This document shows positions 52,126 to 61,371 of a DNA stretch of 64,000 nucleotides, piece after piece. This DNA is from Rhizobium sp. NLR16a (GTDB taxonomy: Bacteria > Pseudomonadota > Alphaproteobacteria > Rhizobiales > Rhizobiaceae). Each line of letters begins with the position of its first letter. Positions within the stretch are counted from its first letter, which is position 1. The notes under the pieces were generated by a model, which searched no databases, was not told where the DNA came from, and was given only the letters and a program-made list of their open reading frames with translations. The position numbers and the translations under genes were made by a program. The stretch spans positions 1,947,501 to 2,011,500 of the forward strand of contig NZ_CP072865.1 in NCBI RefSeq assembly GCF_017948245.1, given 5' to 3'.

Positions 52126-52298
52126 GTCGAAAATTAATGATTTCAATGAAATCTGCTTATTTTGAGGGGCGAATGAGCGCCTTTGATTCCATTATGCAAT
52201 TTTGCCAAGCCCCTCGCGATAAATCGCTAAGCTTTCGTTCCGCTGTACACGATGATATCAATGAGAAACGATGTTGCTGTTGGAGTTCTAAGGGTTAG

Positions 52299-52592
52299 GT
52301 GGCGGGACTGTTTAAATCATTGAAGAGAGTGCTGACTGGAAAGATAATCCGACAATCAGACGTTCAAATTATGAACGGCAGTTGTATTATGTCCTTGCGT
52401 ATTAAACGCGATAGCGGAAGCGGCGGCGTCTATGTGGTGTTAGCCTCTAAAGCATCGGGCAACTATCAATATTACCCTTTCGATGCAGAAGAGTTCGACA
52501 GTTTCGTTGATGCTGCTATCGAGATCAAGAAAGCGTTACGGTCCGATGAATCGGCTGGTATCGGTCAGACCCAAGCCACCATCAAACCGTGA
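52299..52592 (+). CDS. Hypothetical protein
   Basis: 97 residues from a GTG preceded by AAGGGTT, or 73 from the ATG at 52371. The C-terminal half (GGVYVVLASKASGNYQYYPF then DAEEFDSFVDAAIEIKKAL) looks like two strands and an amphipathic helix. No family recognised. A+T-rich relative to core genes and located inside the presumed relic element. Confidence 0.45.
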   Translation: MAGLFKSLKRVLTGKIIRQSDVQIMNGSCIMSLRIKRDSGSGGVYVVLASKASGNYQYYPFDAEEFDSFVDAAIEIKKALRSDESAGIGQTQATIKP

Positions 52593-52684
52593 CCCGAGAA
52601 CACCGCTTACGGTGGTGCTATTAAGCCTCACACAATCCTTCTGAAATAGGCATCGGCTAAACCATAGGGATACCGATTCCGCAG

Positions 52685-53137
52685 ATGCTTGCAAACTCAT
52701 CTCTGCGACTGTGCATACAGATAATTCTGACCTTAATGCTCTCCTTTCCAGGCGTGGCCGCCGCTACACCTCCATGTCGTGACGATACGTTTGCGAAGGC
52801 CAAGCTCGTGGTTGAGGCACGCGTGACATCGTTCTGGATCGGAGCGTCCGGCCTGCTGCTCGGTCCGGATTTTCCGGACCGGATGATACGTATCGATCTG
52901 GAGATTAAGAGGGTCATCAAAGGCACGTTCACCGGTAAGAAGGCGACATTGTATGGCTTTCCGTACCCCCCTCCGGATCGATTGCGGGAGCTTGGCACGA
53001 TGGCTTTGATAGCTGGTCTGGGCGGCCAAGATACCTTTGAATGGGAACTTTCGGCCAACAAATTAGACGACGACGTGTCCTTCTATTCGTTGAACAATTG
53101 TAACTACTCCAAATTCCCCATCGACGTTTCACGGTAG
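52685..53137 (+). CDS. Secreted hypothetical protein
   Basis: 150 residues. Signal peptide (hydrophobic to about residue 25, ending AAATPP), then a beta-rich domain with Cys30 early and one cysteine near the end (NNCNY), and RIDLEIKRVIKGTFTGKKAT, a pattern seen in NTR/TIMP-like secreted domains. That resemblance is weak and from memory. It lies 40 nt before the recombinase remnant. Confidence 0.5.
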   Translation: MLANSSLRLCIQIILTLMLSFPGVAAATPPCRDDTFAKAKLVVEARVTSFWIGASGLLLGPDFPDRMIRIDLEIKRVIKGTFTGKKATLYGFPYPPPDRLRELGTMALIAGLGGQDTFEWELSANKLDDDVSFYSLNNCNYSKFPIDVSR

Positions 53138-53176
53138 CCGTAGCCATTCCATCAGCGCGCCGATCGGCAATGTCCG

Positions 53177-54193
53177 TTGGTATTTCCGTGTCGGCAAGGG
53201 AAGAGAACGCGCCTGAGGGGTGACTGGGGCTCGAAAGAATTCGTCGCCGACTACAAGCGGTGCATGGCCCAGGAAGACACCGAGCCGGAGCCTAGCCGGC
53301 ACACCCTGCAGTGGCTCGTCGACAAATATCAGGAAAGTGCAGTATTCAAGGGACTAAAGCCGTCAACGCAGCGCGCCCGCGCCAACGTGCTGAAGGCAGT
53401 TTGCAAGACAGGCGGCAAGATGATCCTGTCAAAGATCGAGCGAGCCGCAATCGCAGCCGGCCGCGACCGCCGGGCCGATACCCCTTTTGCGGCGATCTCA
53501 TACCTCAAGATCATGGGCTATCTTTTTGCTCTGCCGTTGATGCTGGCATTTTGAAGCATAACCCAGCCCGCGACGTGAAGATGCCGAAGGCGAAAACCGA
53601 TGGCTTCAAGCCTTGGGAGGCAGCCGACGTCGAAAAGTTCTATGCCACCCACCCCGAAGGCTCGCAGGCGCGGCTCGCCAGGGACATGCTGCTTTTCACC
53701 GGCCCTCGCCGGTCGGACATCTTCCAAATCGGCCCGCAGCACATCAAGGGCGACGTGATCGAGTATCGCGTCGGCAAGAACGACGAGTGGGTTTATATCC
53801 CGATGCACCCGGATCTGAAGGCGGTGCTCGAGGTGACGAAAACTGATCACCTCGCTTACCTGGTCACGCCAGTTCACGGCCGGCCGTTCAGGAGCGCGGC
53901 CGCATTTGGGAACTGGTTCGGGGACATGTGCGCCGAGGCAGAAGTGGAAGGCCGGGCGCACGGCCTAGGAAAACGCTTGCCCAGCTGCTTGCCGAAAGCG
54001 GCAATAGCAACAGCGAACTGAGGCGCGATTTGGCTGGCGAAGCGATGCCATGGCCAACCACTACACGCGCAAGGCCGATAAAAAGAGGTTAGCTATTTCG
54101 GGCGCTGCGAAACTGAATGAGAACAGCCTAACCCCTCAATCTAGACCCGATGAGGGGTTCACGCCGGAAAGCGAAACAAACACAATCCCGTAG
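53177..54193 (+). pseudogene. Tyrosine recombinase/integrase, multiply frameshifted
   Basis: Pieces of one phage-type integrase in changing frames. The arm/core-binding domain is RLRGDWGSKEFVADYKRC to YLKIMGYLF. After a shift near 53525-53545 it continues SAVDAGILKHNPARDVKMPK and the catalytic domain with the first Arg in FTGPRRSDIFQI. After another near 53970 it reads KTLAQLLAESGNSNSEL, and after a third near 54045 AMANHYTRKADKKRLAISG with the catalytic Tyr, ending at TAG 54191-54193. A further shift near 53200 separates an upstream VRWYFRVGKG. It cannot make a functional enzyme. Position 8 nt from the tRNA-Arg 3' end is the normal site for a tRNA-targeting integrase. Confidence 0.88.
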
Positions 54194-54201
54194 AAAATTG
54201 A

Positions 54202-54278
<77 letters not shown>

Positions 54279-54284
54279 CACTGC

Positions 54285-54309
54285 CGGCCGCGCCCAAGAG
54301 GCGCGGCCG
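54285..54309 (-). terminator. Hairpin between NDUFS4-like gene and tRNA-Arg
   Basis: Perfect 10-bp GC stem (54285-54294, 54300-54309) with a 5-nt loop, 30 nt after the NDUFS4-like stop and 7 nt before the tRNA 5' end. No T run; termination or a processing boundary are both possible. Confidence 0.5.
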
Positions 54310-54338
54310 AATGCAGCATATGTGGACGAGAATTCTCA

Positions 54339-54641
54339 ATGCGTCCAGGGTTGCGTGCGGGTATAGCGGAAATTATCCGGATAGGCCACCACCTGACGGG
54401 CCGGGTCCTTCGGCGCGATGACTCGGTATTCGATGCCGTTGCGCTGGGCGTAGGCTTCGGCGAGCGCCTGCGTTTCGAAGGTGAGTTTTACCTGCTGGCG
54501 CATATCGCCCGAGGACGTGTAGCCCATGATCGGATCGATCTTGCGCGGCGACTCCTGATCGAATTCAAGCACCCAGAGGTGGGTCTTGGCCTTGCCGGAC
54601 TGCATGGCGGTCTTAGCAGGACGATAGATCTTGGCAGACAT
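54339..54641 (-). CDS. ETC complex I subunit, NDUFS4-like
   Basis: 100 residues, MSAKIYRPAKTAMQSGKAKT onward. Family PF04800 (NDUFS4, 18-kDa accessory subunit): THLWVLEFDQESPRKIDPIM, GYTSSGDMRQQVKLTFETQA, EAYAQRNGIEYRVI. It is thought to help assemble or stabilise the NADH-binding arm of complex I. An eroded duplicate lies at 48838-49065, and an NDUFS6-like gene at 39641-39886. Confidence 0.93.
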
Positions 54642-55021
54642 GACTGCGGCATCTCCGAATATGCGGGGGATAGCGCGCCCCGCCTTTCATGGTCTCAATC
54701 CCGTTGCCGGGCCTTTGCTTCGTCGTCAGCGACAACGCGAAGAGATGAATTTTGCTTATCCGCGAATCCCCGTTTTTTCAAGAAAAAAGCGGATCGCGAC
54801 GCCGTAGCCACAGCCACACCGACGATGCGCCAATGTGTTGGGGAAGGCGGCTCAGCACATTCTTCCCTCATGTCGCTTTGCCATCCCAGTCAAAACTACA
54901 GGAATTCCGGGCAGTTGCGCAATATTACCAATTGTCTCATGTTGTGATCACAACCTGATTGCCGCAGCCAGCCACCGGCACTAGGTTGCGGCTCAATCGG
55001 TTTCAGTGGATTGCACGCATC
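54642..55021. other. Intergenic region with one hairpin
   Basis: 380 nt. It contains a T6/A6 hairpin at 54770-54792 (CCG-T6-CAAG-A6-GCGG) and presumably the promoter of the NDUFS4-like gene. No gene recognised. Confidence 0.4.
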
Positions 55022-55132
55022 ATGAGACGTTCGGCAGAGTTCAATGCCATTATGATAGGAGCTGTCATCACCGCTTTCTTCTATGTCGTGATCAGCTATG
55101 CCCAATATATCGGCCTGATCGCCCGCGGTTGA
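55022..55132 (+). CDS. Possible 36-residue membrane microprotein
   Basis: ATG to TGA encodes [20 protein letters not shown] followed by [16 protein letters not shown]: a basic N-terminus, one membrane helix (about 9-31) and a short basic tail, a topology seen in many small bacterial membrane proteins. No clear ribosome-binding site, and no family recognised. Confidence 0.4.
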   Translation: MRRSAEFNAIMIGAVITAFFYVVISYAQYIGLIARG

Positions 55133-55291
55133 GGCCGGTCGCTCTGAGTCCAATTCGCTCAACAGATAAATTGACGCCCGAACGAGATTTTCTCTTGCGT
55201 CCACAGGCCTGGTGAGAAATCTCAGGCCACGACTGGATTTATGGGTTGCGACGGTGAAGTGAACCGTGTATTCCCGCTGCCAATCACGGCA

Positions 55292-55368
<77 letters not shown>

Positions 55369-55433
55369 TTCAATATCCCAGCGAATTCCTTGATAGGCGC
55401 ATCGTAGCTGGTGCGCTCGCGACTACGCGCCCG

Positions 55434-55919
55434 TCACTTCGCCTTCGTCGTCGTGGCGCTCACGATTCTGTCGCCTGGCTTGATTCCGAATTTGCCGACG
55501 ATGCCGGCATTGAGTTCGACGACGTATTTCACCGGGCCCATCGAATCGATGATGTCGCGTGAATAGGGTTTTGCGTTTTCCTTGATGTGACGGATCGTGC
55601 CGGTGTCGTCGGCAAAGAGCATGTCGAGCGGCAGGATGGTGTTCTCCATCCACATGGCGACGCGTCGGGTTTGACCGAAGTCGAAAATCATGCCGGCGTC
55701 ATCGGCCATTGACTTGCGAAACATCAGCCCGCGGGCGCGCTGATCGCCAGTGGCGGCGACCTCGACGGTGAAATGCAGCATCTTGCCCGCGGCTGTCTGG
55801 ATGAGCAGCGGCTCCTTGTCGAACCGCATCTCCTCGTCGGCCAAAGCCGGCAGGGCGACCAAGAAAAAAAGCGCCATGACGGCGCTTCTGATCGCATGAA
55901 ACAGGACGATGCCGCGCAT
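55434..55919 (-). CDS. DUF192 family secreted protein
   Basis: 161 residues. An N-terminal signal peptide (IRSAVMALFFLVALPALADE) is followed by the DUF192 beta-fold with RARGLMFRKSMADDAGMIFD, MWMENTILPLDMLFADDTG and YVVELNAGIVGKFGIKPGD. Function unknown; exported. Directly follows the cold-shock gene (1-nt gap), so the two form an operon. Confidence 0.9.
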   Translation of the reverse strand: MRGIVLFHAIRSAVMALFFLVALPALADEEMRFDKEPLLIQTAAGKMLHFTVEVAATGDQRARGLMFRKSMADDAGMIFDFGQTRRVAMWMENTILPLDMLFADDTGTIRHIKENAKPYSRDIIDSMGPVKYVVELNAGIVGKFGIKPGDRIVSATTTKAK

Positions 55920-55920
55920 T

Positions 55921-56499
55921 TCAGTGCGACCGGCTTGCCGGGCTCGGAACGTCGGGATGGATCTCTGCGGCCATCAGGCCCTTTTCGCCGTCGCCGAAGC
56001 GGACGAGGACGACCTGGCCCGGGCGCAACTCCGTCAGTCCAAAGCGGCGCAGCGTTTCCATGTGCACAAAAATGTCTTCGGTGCCCTCACCGCGCGTGAG
56101 GAAGCCGAAGCCCTTGGTGCGATTGAACCACTTGACGAGCGCGCGCTCGAGCCCGCTCGTCGCGGTGACCTGTACGTGGGTGCGCACCGGCGGCAGCTGC
56201 GAGGGATGAATGGCGGTCGACTGATCCATCGAAAGGATCTTGAAGGCCTGGTAGCCGCGCTCGCGACGCTGGATAAGGGCGACGATGCGCGTTCCCTCGA
56301 GGATCGTCTGGTAGCCGTCGCGGCGCAGGCAGGTCACGTGCAGGAGAACATCCTGCATGCCGTTATCAGGCACGATGAAGCCGAAGCCCTTGGCGACGTC
56401 GAACCACTTGACGACACCGGTGATTTCGACAAGATCGACCGCTTCTGACGACAGCTCGTCGACATCGGTGTATGCGTTCGATGAAATCCTATCAGCCAT
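55921..56499 (-). CDS. Double cold-shock-domain protein
   Basis: 192 residues with two cold-shock domains. CSD1 at about 28-92 has [15 protein letters not shown] (RNP1) and DVLLHV (RNP2); CSD2 at about 117-182 has [20 protein letters not shown] and IFVHM. A polar linker separates them. Tandem-CSD proteins are characteristic of alphaproteobacteria and bind single-stranded nucleic acid. The AT-rich 195-nt upstream gap suits a regulated leader. Confidence 0.93.
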   Translation of the reverse strand: MADRISSNAYTDVDELSSEAVDLVEITGVVKWFDVAKGFGFIVPDNGMQDVLLHVTCLRRDGYQTILEGTRIVALIQRRERGYQAFKILSMDQSTAIHPSQLPPVRTHVQVTATSGLERALVKWFNRTKGFGFLTRGEGTEDIFVHMETLRRFGLTELRPGQVVLVRFGDGEKGLMAAEIHPDVPSPASRSH

Positions 56500-56693
56500 T
56501 ATCGCCAGCCCCTCGAATACGCGTCACACTGTTACGGTTAACTGATTCTTGAAATCAAGATTAACATCTTGGTAACGGATAAGCGCAAGTCCTAGTTTTC
56601 GGTTATTCCCAGCTGCACATTTTATAAAGATGACTTGCCCGAAGCTGACCTCGGCTCGCCAAAAAGGCCAGCCCCTATAAAGGAGTAGATAGA

Positions 56694-57134
56694 ATGCGTT
56701 ATCTTCATACGATGGTTCGCGTCAAAGATCTGGACGCTTCGCTCGCCTTCTATACCACGCTGTTCGGACTGGAGGAGATTCGCCGTCACGAAAACGAGAA
56801 GGGCCGCTTTACCCTGGTTTTCCTGGCCGCTCGCGACGATCTCGACCGTGCGCGCAGCGAAAAAGCCCCCTGCCTCGAGCTTACCTACAACTGGGATACG
56901 GAGGATTATAGCGGAGGACGCAATTTCGGCCACCTCGCCTATGAGGTGGATGATATTTACGCGATCTGCCAAAAGCTGATGGATAACGGCATTACCATCA
57001 ACCGGCCGCCGCGCGACGGCAACATGGCCTTCGTGCGCTCGCCCGACGGCATTTCGATCGAAATTCTGCAGAAGGGAAGCCCGCTTCCGGCCGCCGAACC
57101 CTGGGCTTCGATGGGCAATACCGGCGCCTGGTAA
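56694..57134 (+). CDS. gloA: Lactoylglutathione lyase (glyoxalase I)
   Basis: 146 residues. Metal ligands in the expected places: H5, E62, H80 and E123. Conserved FYTTLFGLEEIRRHENEKGR and GRNFGHLAYEVDDIY. Detoxifies methylglyoxal hemithioacetal. AAAGGAG about 12 nt before the ATG. Confidence 0.95.
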   Translation: MRYLHTMVRVKDLDASLAFYTTLFGLEEIRRHENEKGRFTLVFLAARDDLDRARSEKAPCLELTYNWDTEDYSGGRNFGHLAYEVDDIYAICQKLMDNGITINRPPRDGNMAFVRSPDGISIEILQKGSPLPAAEPWASMGNTGAW

Positions 57135-57300
57135 GGGTTTTGGCCCCAAGGCTTTTGCGAAGCTTGCGGCTTTTGCGATTTCGGGTCCGACCGGCGCCTT
57201 GGCGCTTGCCGCGACCCGGCCCCTTAGGCAATCTCCCGATGACTCGAAGCGGAGGATGGCGATATTTCGCCGTTTTCCGCATCAACCGGAGACTGATTGC

Positions 57301-58377
57301 TTGCGTAATATTGAGACGCGGATGCCCATTACCGGCGCATTGCTGATCGCCACCTCGATGCTGGCGCTCTCGGGCTGCGTATCGAGCAAGAAGGCGCTCG
57401 ATTCTGCCGCGGCCGTTCCGGCGGTTCCGGCGACGGCGGCCGCAGCGCCACAGCTTGGCGCAACGGCGCCCGTGAAATCTGCCCCGCGCTCAGTCAATTC
57501 CGACCCCCGGCTCGTCAATGTCTCCGGCGCCCAGGCCGCGCCACAGGTCGTGGCAGGGGATGCGAGTGCCGCCGTCCCGCCGGCCGATCCGGCAATGGCG
57601 GCGCCTGCCAATATAGGCGGGCTCGTCATGCAGTCGACACGGATCAACGCGCAGGCGATGAGCATCTTTTCGGATCACCAGCCGCCGCCGCAAAACAACA
57701 GCACGTCCACCGTCATTCAGCCGCAAGCCTATGCGCCGACGGACGGAGTGGCGCCCGCAAAAAGCAGCGTCTACAGCCAGCCGATCATCCCCTCACAGCC
57801 GGCAGCACCGGTGCTGCCGCAGCAATCGTCGGAAAATTCTGACACGAAGCCTGCACCCGTACAAACATCCTCGCTGGCGACAGGCGCTATCCCGGCCTCG
57901 ACGACAAACGCGCTTTACAGCGCACCGAAGCAGAACCTGCTCGGCAGTCTTTCCGGCCTCCTGCACAAAGCCGCCCTGCCCGGCATGACGCGCGTTGCGC
58001 CGAACGGGCTGCACGTCCAGAACGATCATGTCGCGGTCGGCTGCTTCAAGCCGAACCTGCTGAAAGTGATCAAGACGGTCGAGAACCATTTCGGCCGGCC
58101 TGTCATCGTCACATCCGGCTATCGCGACGAAGAACATAACCGCCTCGTTGGCGGCGCCGACGAATCGATGCACAAGAGCTGTGAGGCGGCGGACATTCAG
58201 ATCGACGGCGTATCCAAATGGGATATCGCCACTTATATCCGCTCCTTGCCCGATCGCGGCGGCGTTGGCACCTATTGCCACACCGACTCGGTCCACCTCG
58301 ACACCGGCAAGACCCGCGACTGGAACTGGGGCTGCGGTGGCAAACGGGCACCGGTGACCACAGCAAGGGCGATCTGA
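57301..58377 (+). CDS. DUF882/peptidase M15-family lipoprotein
   Basis: 358 residues if started at TTG 57301 (GGAG 9 nt upstream, basic n-region). ATGs at 57256 and 57322 are alternatives. Lipobox LSGC ends a hydrophobic stretch (ALLIATSMLALSGC), followed by about 190 residues of Ala/Pro/Ser-rich linker. The C-terminal M15A-like domain has PVIVTSGYRDEEHN, DESMHKSCEAADIQ and GVGTYCHTDSVHLDTG, with zinc-type His/Asp residues. Probably a cell-wall carboxypeptidase-type protein anchored by lipid; activity not shown. Confidence 0.82.
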   Translation: MRNIETRMPITGALLIATSMLALSGCVSSKKALDSAAAVPAVPATAAAAPQLGATAPVKSAPRSVNSDPRLVNVSGAQAAPQVVAGDASAAVPPADPAMAAPANIGGLVMQSTRINAQAMSIFSDHQPPPQNNSTSTVIQPQAYAPTDGVAPAKSSVYSQPIIPSQPAAPVLPQQSSENSDTKPAPVQTSSLATGAIPASTTNALYSAPKQNLLGSLSGLLHKAALPGMTRVAPNGLHVQNDHVAVGCFKPNLLKVIKTVENHFGRPVIVTSGYRDEEHNRLVGGADESMHKSCEAADIQIDGVSKWDIATYIRSLPDRGGVGTYCHTDSVHLDTGKTRDWNWGCGGKRAPVTTARAI

Positions 58378-58572
58378 TATCGCAAGTCTGCCCCCTGACC
58401 TTACGTCAACTGAGTTTCATGCGCTTCTGGCAAGCTGCGCAAGCCGTTGATTCGACACAGGTAATCTCAAATGACTCCGCCGCGAAAATATCTGTCATTT
58501 TTTTGAAGAAAATCGAATTTGCCGCTTGCGGCATACGAAGGTGCTGATTATAAGGGCGCCACCACGAAGGAA

Positions 58573-58647
58573 GCGCCCTTCGTCTATCGGTTAGGACACC
58601 AGATTTTCATTCTGGGAAGAGGGGTTCGACTCCCCTAGGGCGTGCCA
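58573..58647 (+). tRNA. tRNA-Glu (anticodon TTC), copy 1
   Basis: 75 nt with CCA. Anticodon arm CCAGA-TTTTCAT-TCTGG, acceptor GCGCCCT / AGGGCGT. Identical to the copy at 58970, including about 29 nt of leader with one mismatch. Confidence 0.97.
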
Positions 58648-58722
58648 CTTTCTCTCCATATAGAAGCCATCGCATCCGCTTGCAGAAGCCGGCGCACACG
58701 CCTATTTTAACGAGGCTGGCCT

Positions 58723-58797
58723 GCGCCCTTCGTCTATCGGTTAGGACGACAGATTCTCATTCTGTAAAGAGGGGTTCGACTCCCCTAGGGCGTACCA
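58723..58797 (+). tRNA. tRNA-Glu (anticodon CTC)
   Basis: 75 nt with CCA. Anticodon arm ACAGA-TTCTCAT-TCTGT: position 34 is C, so CTC. Otherwise nearly identical to its TTC neighbours, so it arose from the same ancestor. Its leader lacks the shared 5' segment. Confidence 0.95.
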
Positions 58798-58969
58798 TTG
58801 AGCTTGTGATTGTCGCCACCACCCGTCGGATCGATATTTCCAGCTATCAGGCCTCGCAGCGCCACGGTTTTCCACAGCCCAAAAAAATCGGCGAAAACTG
58901 TGATTTTTTCGCGCCTTGGCGCTTGCGGCTTTCGAAGCTGCTGACTATAAGGGCGCCACCACGAAGGAA

Positions 58970-59044
58970 GCGCCCTTCGTCTATCGGTTAGGACACCAGA
59001 TTTTCATTCTGGGAAGAGGGGTTCGACTCCCCTAGGGCGTGCCA
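58970..59044 (+). tRNA. tRNA-Glu (anticodon TTC), copy 2
   Basis: Identical to the copy at 58573-58647. The duplicated unit runs from about 58941 to 59044 and matches 58544-58647. Confidence 0.97.
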
Positions 59045-59093
59045 CTCTACTTCCTTATATTCGCTCATCCGACAGCGTTTTTTCTCAACCATT

Positions 59094-60896
59094 CTATCTT
59101 GCCGGCGCCGCGTCGCAGATGCGCAGCTGAATGCGGCGTGCGCCTTGGTAATGTTCGGCGCCGAGCGAGCCTGCGACATGGAGGTTCGCGCCGCGTGAAT
59201 TGATGAGAAGATCGCCGAGGCCGGTGTCGGCGGCGCGAAAGGCGATTCCATCGAGCCGCGAACCGTCCATCGCCTCCAGCGTCACCTTCACATGTTTCTC
59301 GCCGACAAGGCGCGCGTCTCGCACCCGATGCGCCGGTACGGCAAAGAGCGGCTGGGCGTGGCCGGAGCCATAGGGGCCAGCGGCTTCCAGACGGTCGATG
59401 AGTTCAAGCGTGGCGCCGCTCGCGCCGATCGCACCGTCTATCTTCAGCGTCTCGTTGGCGACGAGACTCGCCACCGTCCTTGCGGCCTTCTCGGTGAAGA
59501 AGGTCCTCAACCTGCCGAGATCGGCGCGCTCGACCGTCAGGCCAGCCGCCATGGCATGGCCGCCGCCCTTGACGAGGATGCCCTCCTCGACCGCAGCCCG
59601 CACCATCCTGCCCATGTCGAAACCATTGATGGAGCGGCCCGAGCCGGTGCCGCGGCCGGAAGGATCGAAAGCGATCGCGAAGGCGGGCCGCTTGAATTTC
59701 TCCTTCAGCCGCGCGGCGATAAGCCCGACGATGCCCGGATGCCACTTCTCATGGGCGGTGACGATGACGGAGGCGCCCTCGCCGTCGCCATATTCGGCAA
59801 GCGCCTCGGCTTCCGCCTCCTGCAGCATCATCGCCTCCATCGCCTGGCGTTCGCGATTGAGCTCATCGAGGCGCTGCGCGATCATTTCCGCCTCACCGGC
59901 ATCATCGAGCGTCAGCAGGCGGCTTCCGAGTGCGGCGTCACCAATCCGTCCGCCGGCGTTGATACGCGGGCCGATCAGAAAGCCGAAATGATAAGGCGTC
60001 ACGGGGCCCGCGAGCCCCGCCTTGCGGAAGAGCGCGGCAAGCCCGGCATTGCTCTGGTGCCGGGCAGCGACCAGCCCCTTCACCACATAGGCGCGGTTGA
60101 GGCCCTTCAGCGGCACGACATCGCAGACCGTCGCCAACGCCACGATATCAAGCCATTGCAGCAGGTCGAGCGCCAGGATGCGTTTGTTGCCGGCCGCGCG
60201 CAGCAGCCGCAATGTCGCGACCAGCACCATGAAGACGACGCCGGCTGCGCAAAGATGCCCCTGCCCCGACAGATCGTCTTCACGGTTCGGATTGACGAGT
60301 GCATGGCAGGGCGGCAGTTCATGTGTCACCTGGTGGTGATCGATGACGACGACATCGATGTTGCGCGCGGCGGCGGCCGCAAGCGCCTCGTGACTGGTGG
60401 AGCCGCAATCGACGGTGACGATCAGTCGGGCGCCGTTGTCGATCAGCTGGTTGATCGCCGCCGGATTGGGGCCGTAACCTTCAAAGATGCGGTCGGGAAT
60501 GTAAATGTTTGCCTTGACGCCGAAATGATTGAGAAAGCGGAACATCAGCGCCGAGGACGCGGCGCCGTCGACGTCGTAGTCGCCGAAAATCGCCACGCTC
60601 TCGCCGCGCTCGATCGCACGCACGAGGCTGGTTGCCGCCTTCTCGCAATCGGTCAGCGTGTGAGGATCAGGCATCAGGCTGCGGATCGTCGGATCGAGGA
60701 ATTCGATCGCTTCGTCCACCGGAACGCCGCGTCCTGCGAGAACACGGGCGATCAGATCCGGCAGCCCATGAACCTGCGCCATGGCCAGCGCCCGGTTCTG
60801 GCCTGCCTGATCGAGTCTTGCAACCCAGCGATTGTCGAGCGCGGATTTCTCCACGCCGAGAAACGCGCGCTGTACCGGATCGACGAGATCTGCCAT
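59094..60896 (-). CDS. recJ: Single-stranded-DNA-specific exonuclease RecJ
   Basis: 600 residues from MADLVDPVQRAFLGVEKSAL. DHH-family 5'-3' exonuclease: motif I FGDYDVDGAASSALM, motif III VIDHHQV, the DHHA1 domain with GGHAMAAGLTVE, and a C-terminal OB domain. Start at 60896 has GGAG 6 nt upstream; an in-frame ATG 21 nt earlier is less well placed. Ends 50 nt from the tRNA-Glu cluster. Confidence 0.96.
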   Translation of the reverse strand: MADLVDPVQRAFLGVEKSALDNRWVARLDQAGQNRALAMAQVHGLPDLIARVLAGRGVPVDEAIEFLDPTIRSLMPDPHTLTDCEKAATSLVRAIERGESVAIFGDYDVDGAASSALMFRFLNHFGVKANIYIPDRIFEGYGPNPAAINQLIDNGARLIVTVDCGSTSHEALAAAAARNIDVVVIDHHQVTHELPPCHALVNPNREDDLSGQGHLCAAGVVFMVLVATLRLLRAAGNKRILALDLLQWLDIVALATVCDVVPLKGLNRAYVVKGLVAARHQSNAGLAALFRKAGLAGPVTPYHFGFLIGPRINAGGRIGDAALGSRLLTLDDAGEAEMIAQRLDELNRERQAMEAMMLQEAEAEALAEYGDGEGASVIVTAHEKWHPGIVGLIAARLKEKFKRPAFAIAFDPSGRGTGSGRSINGFDMGRMVRAAVEEGILVKGGGHAMAAGLTVERADLGRLRTFFTEKAARTVASLVANETLKIDGAIGASGATLELIDRLEAAGPYGSGHAQPLFAVPAHRVRDARLVGEKHVKVTLEAMDGSRLDGIAFRAADTGLGDLLINSRGANLHVAGSLGAEHYQGARRIQLRICDAAPAR

Positions 60897-60976
60897 GCCC
60901 AACTCCGCTGACTTCATCTGTTCTTTCTACAGGAGCAGCGGAGATAACATAGCGATGGATTTGCAGACACGGATTT

Positions 60977-61222
60977 TTACCAGAAGATCAGCCAGACGAT
61001 CACGGCGATGCCGCCGATCTGCACCAGCAGAACCGAAAACAGCGTCAGCAGGATAGCCCAGTTGCGGCCTTCCGTGTGTTCATCGTCAAGGGCCTCGTCA
61101 TGGCTCTCGTCACGAATGTCAGGGATCACCGGCTTGAGGATGTCCGCAAACATATCAGGGCGGGCTGGCGGCACCTTGCTCGGGCTGCCATGCTCTTTTC
61201 CGGCGTGGCTGTCCTTGCTCAT
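60977..61222 (-). CDS. Small C-tail-anchored membrane protein
   Basis: 81 residues from MSKDSHAGKEHGSPSKVPPA: a polar, charged N-terminal half (DIRDESHDEALDDEHTEG) and one C-terminal membrane helix (WAILLTLFSVLLVQIGGIAV). GGAG 8 nt before the ATG. No family recognised; between hom and recJ on the same strand. Confidence 0.7.
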   Translation of the reverse strand: MSKDSHAGKEHGSPSKVPPARPDMFADILKPVIPDIRDESHDEALDDEHTEGRNWAILLTLFSVLLVQIGGIAVIVWLIFW

Positions 61223-61324
61223 GAAATACTCCACGCCGACGACTCACCATCTATGGTTTTATTTATATCAATATTTCGGCATTTGGTAATATAACTTCCG
61301 CCAGGGAGACTGAACGAATCGAAA

Positions 61325-61351
61325 AGCCGCCCTGCCAGAGACAGAGCGGCT
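61325..61351 (-). terminator. hom intrinsic terminator
   Basis: 10-bp stem with one G-T pair (61325-61334 with 61342-61351, 7-nt loop) followed on the minus strand by TTTT, 21 nt after the hom stop. Confidence 0.75.
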
Positions 61352-61371
61352 CATGTGCCCAGCAGAAATGC

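Larger units (their letters stand above)
51568..52298. other. Insertion-sequence debris and AT-rich spacer
   Basis: 731 nt without an intact gene. It contains a long hairpin (51680-51751), an istB remnant (51759-51925) and a tRNA-like attachment candidate (52102-52125). A 75-codon open frame at 52071-52298 has no family resemblance and is not called. Confidence 0.6.
58544..59044 (+). repeat. Direct duplication containing tRNA-Glu(TTC)
   Basis: Two copies of about 104 nt (58544-58647 and 58941-59044) cover a leader plus the full tRNA. The CTC gene lies between them. The leader contains AGGGCGC, complementary to the tRNA 5' acceptor strand GCGCCCT, and AGGGCGCCACCA looks like a decayed tRNA 3' end. 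Confidence 0.85.

Noticed and set aside
52071..52298. 75-codon frame ending directly before the GTG of the 97-residue ORF
   Set aside because: No recognisable family, weak start, and it contains the candidate tRNA-derived att sequence.
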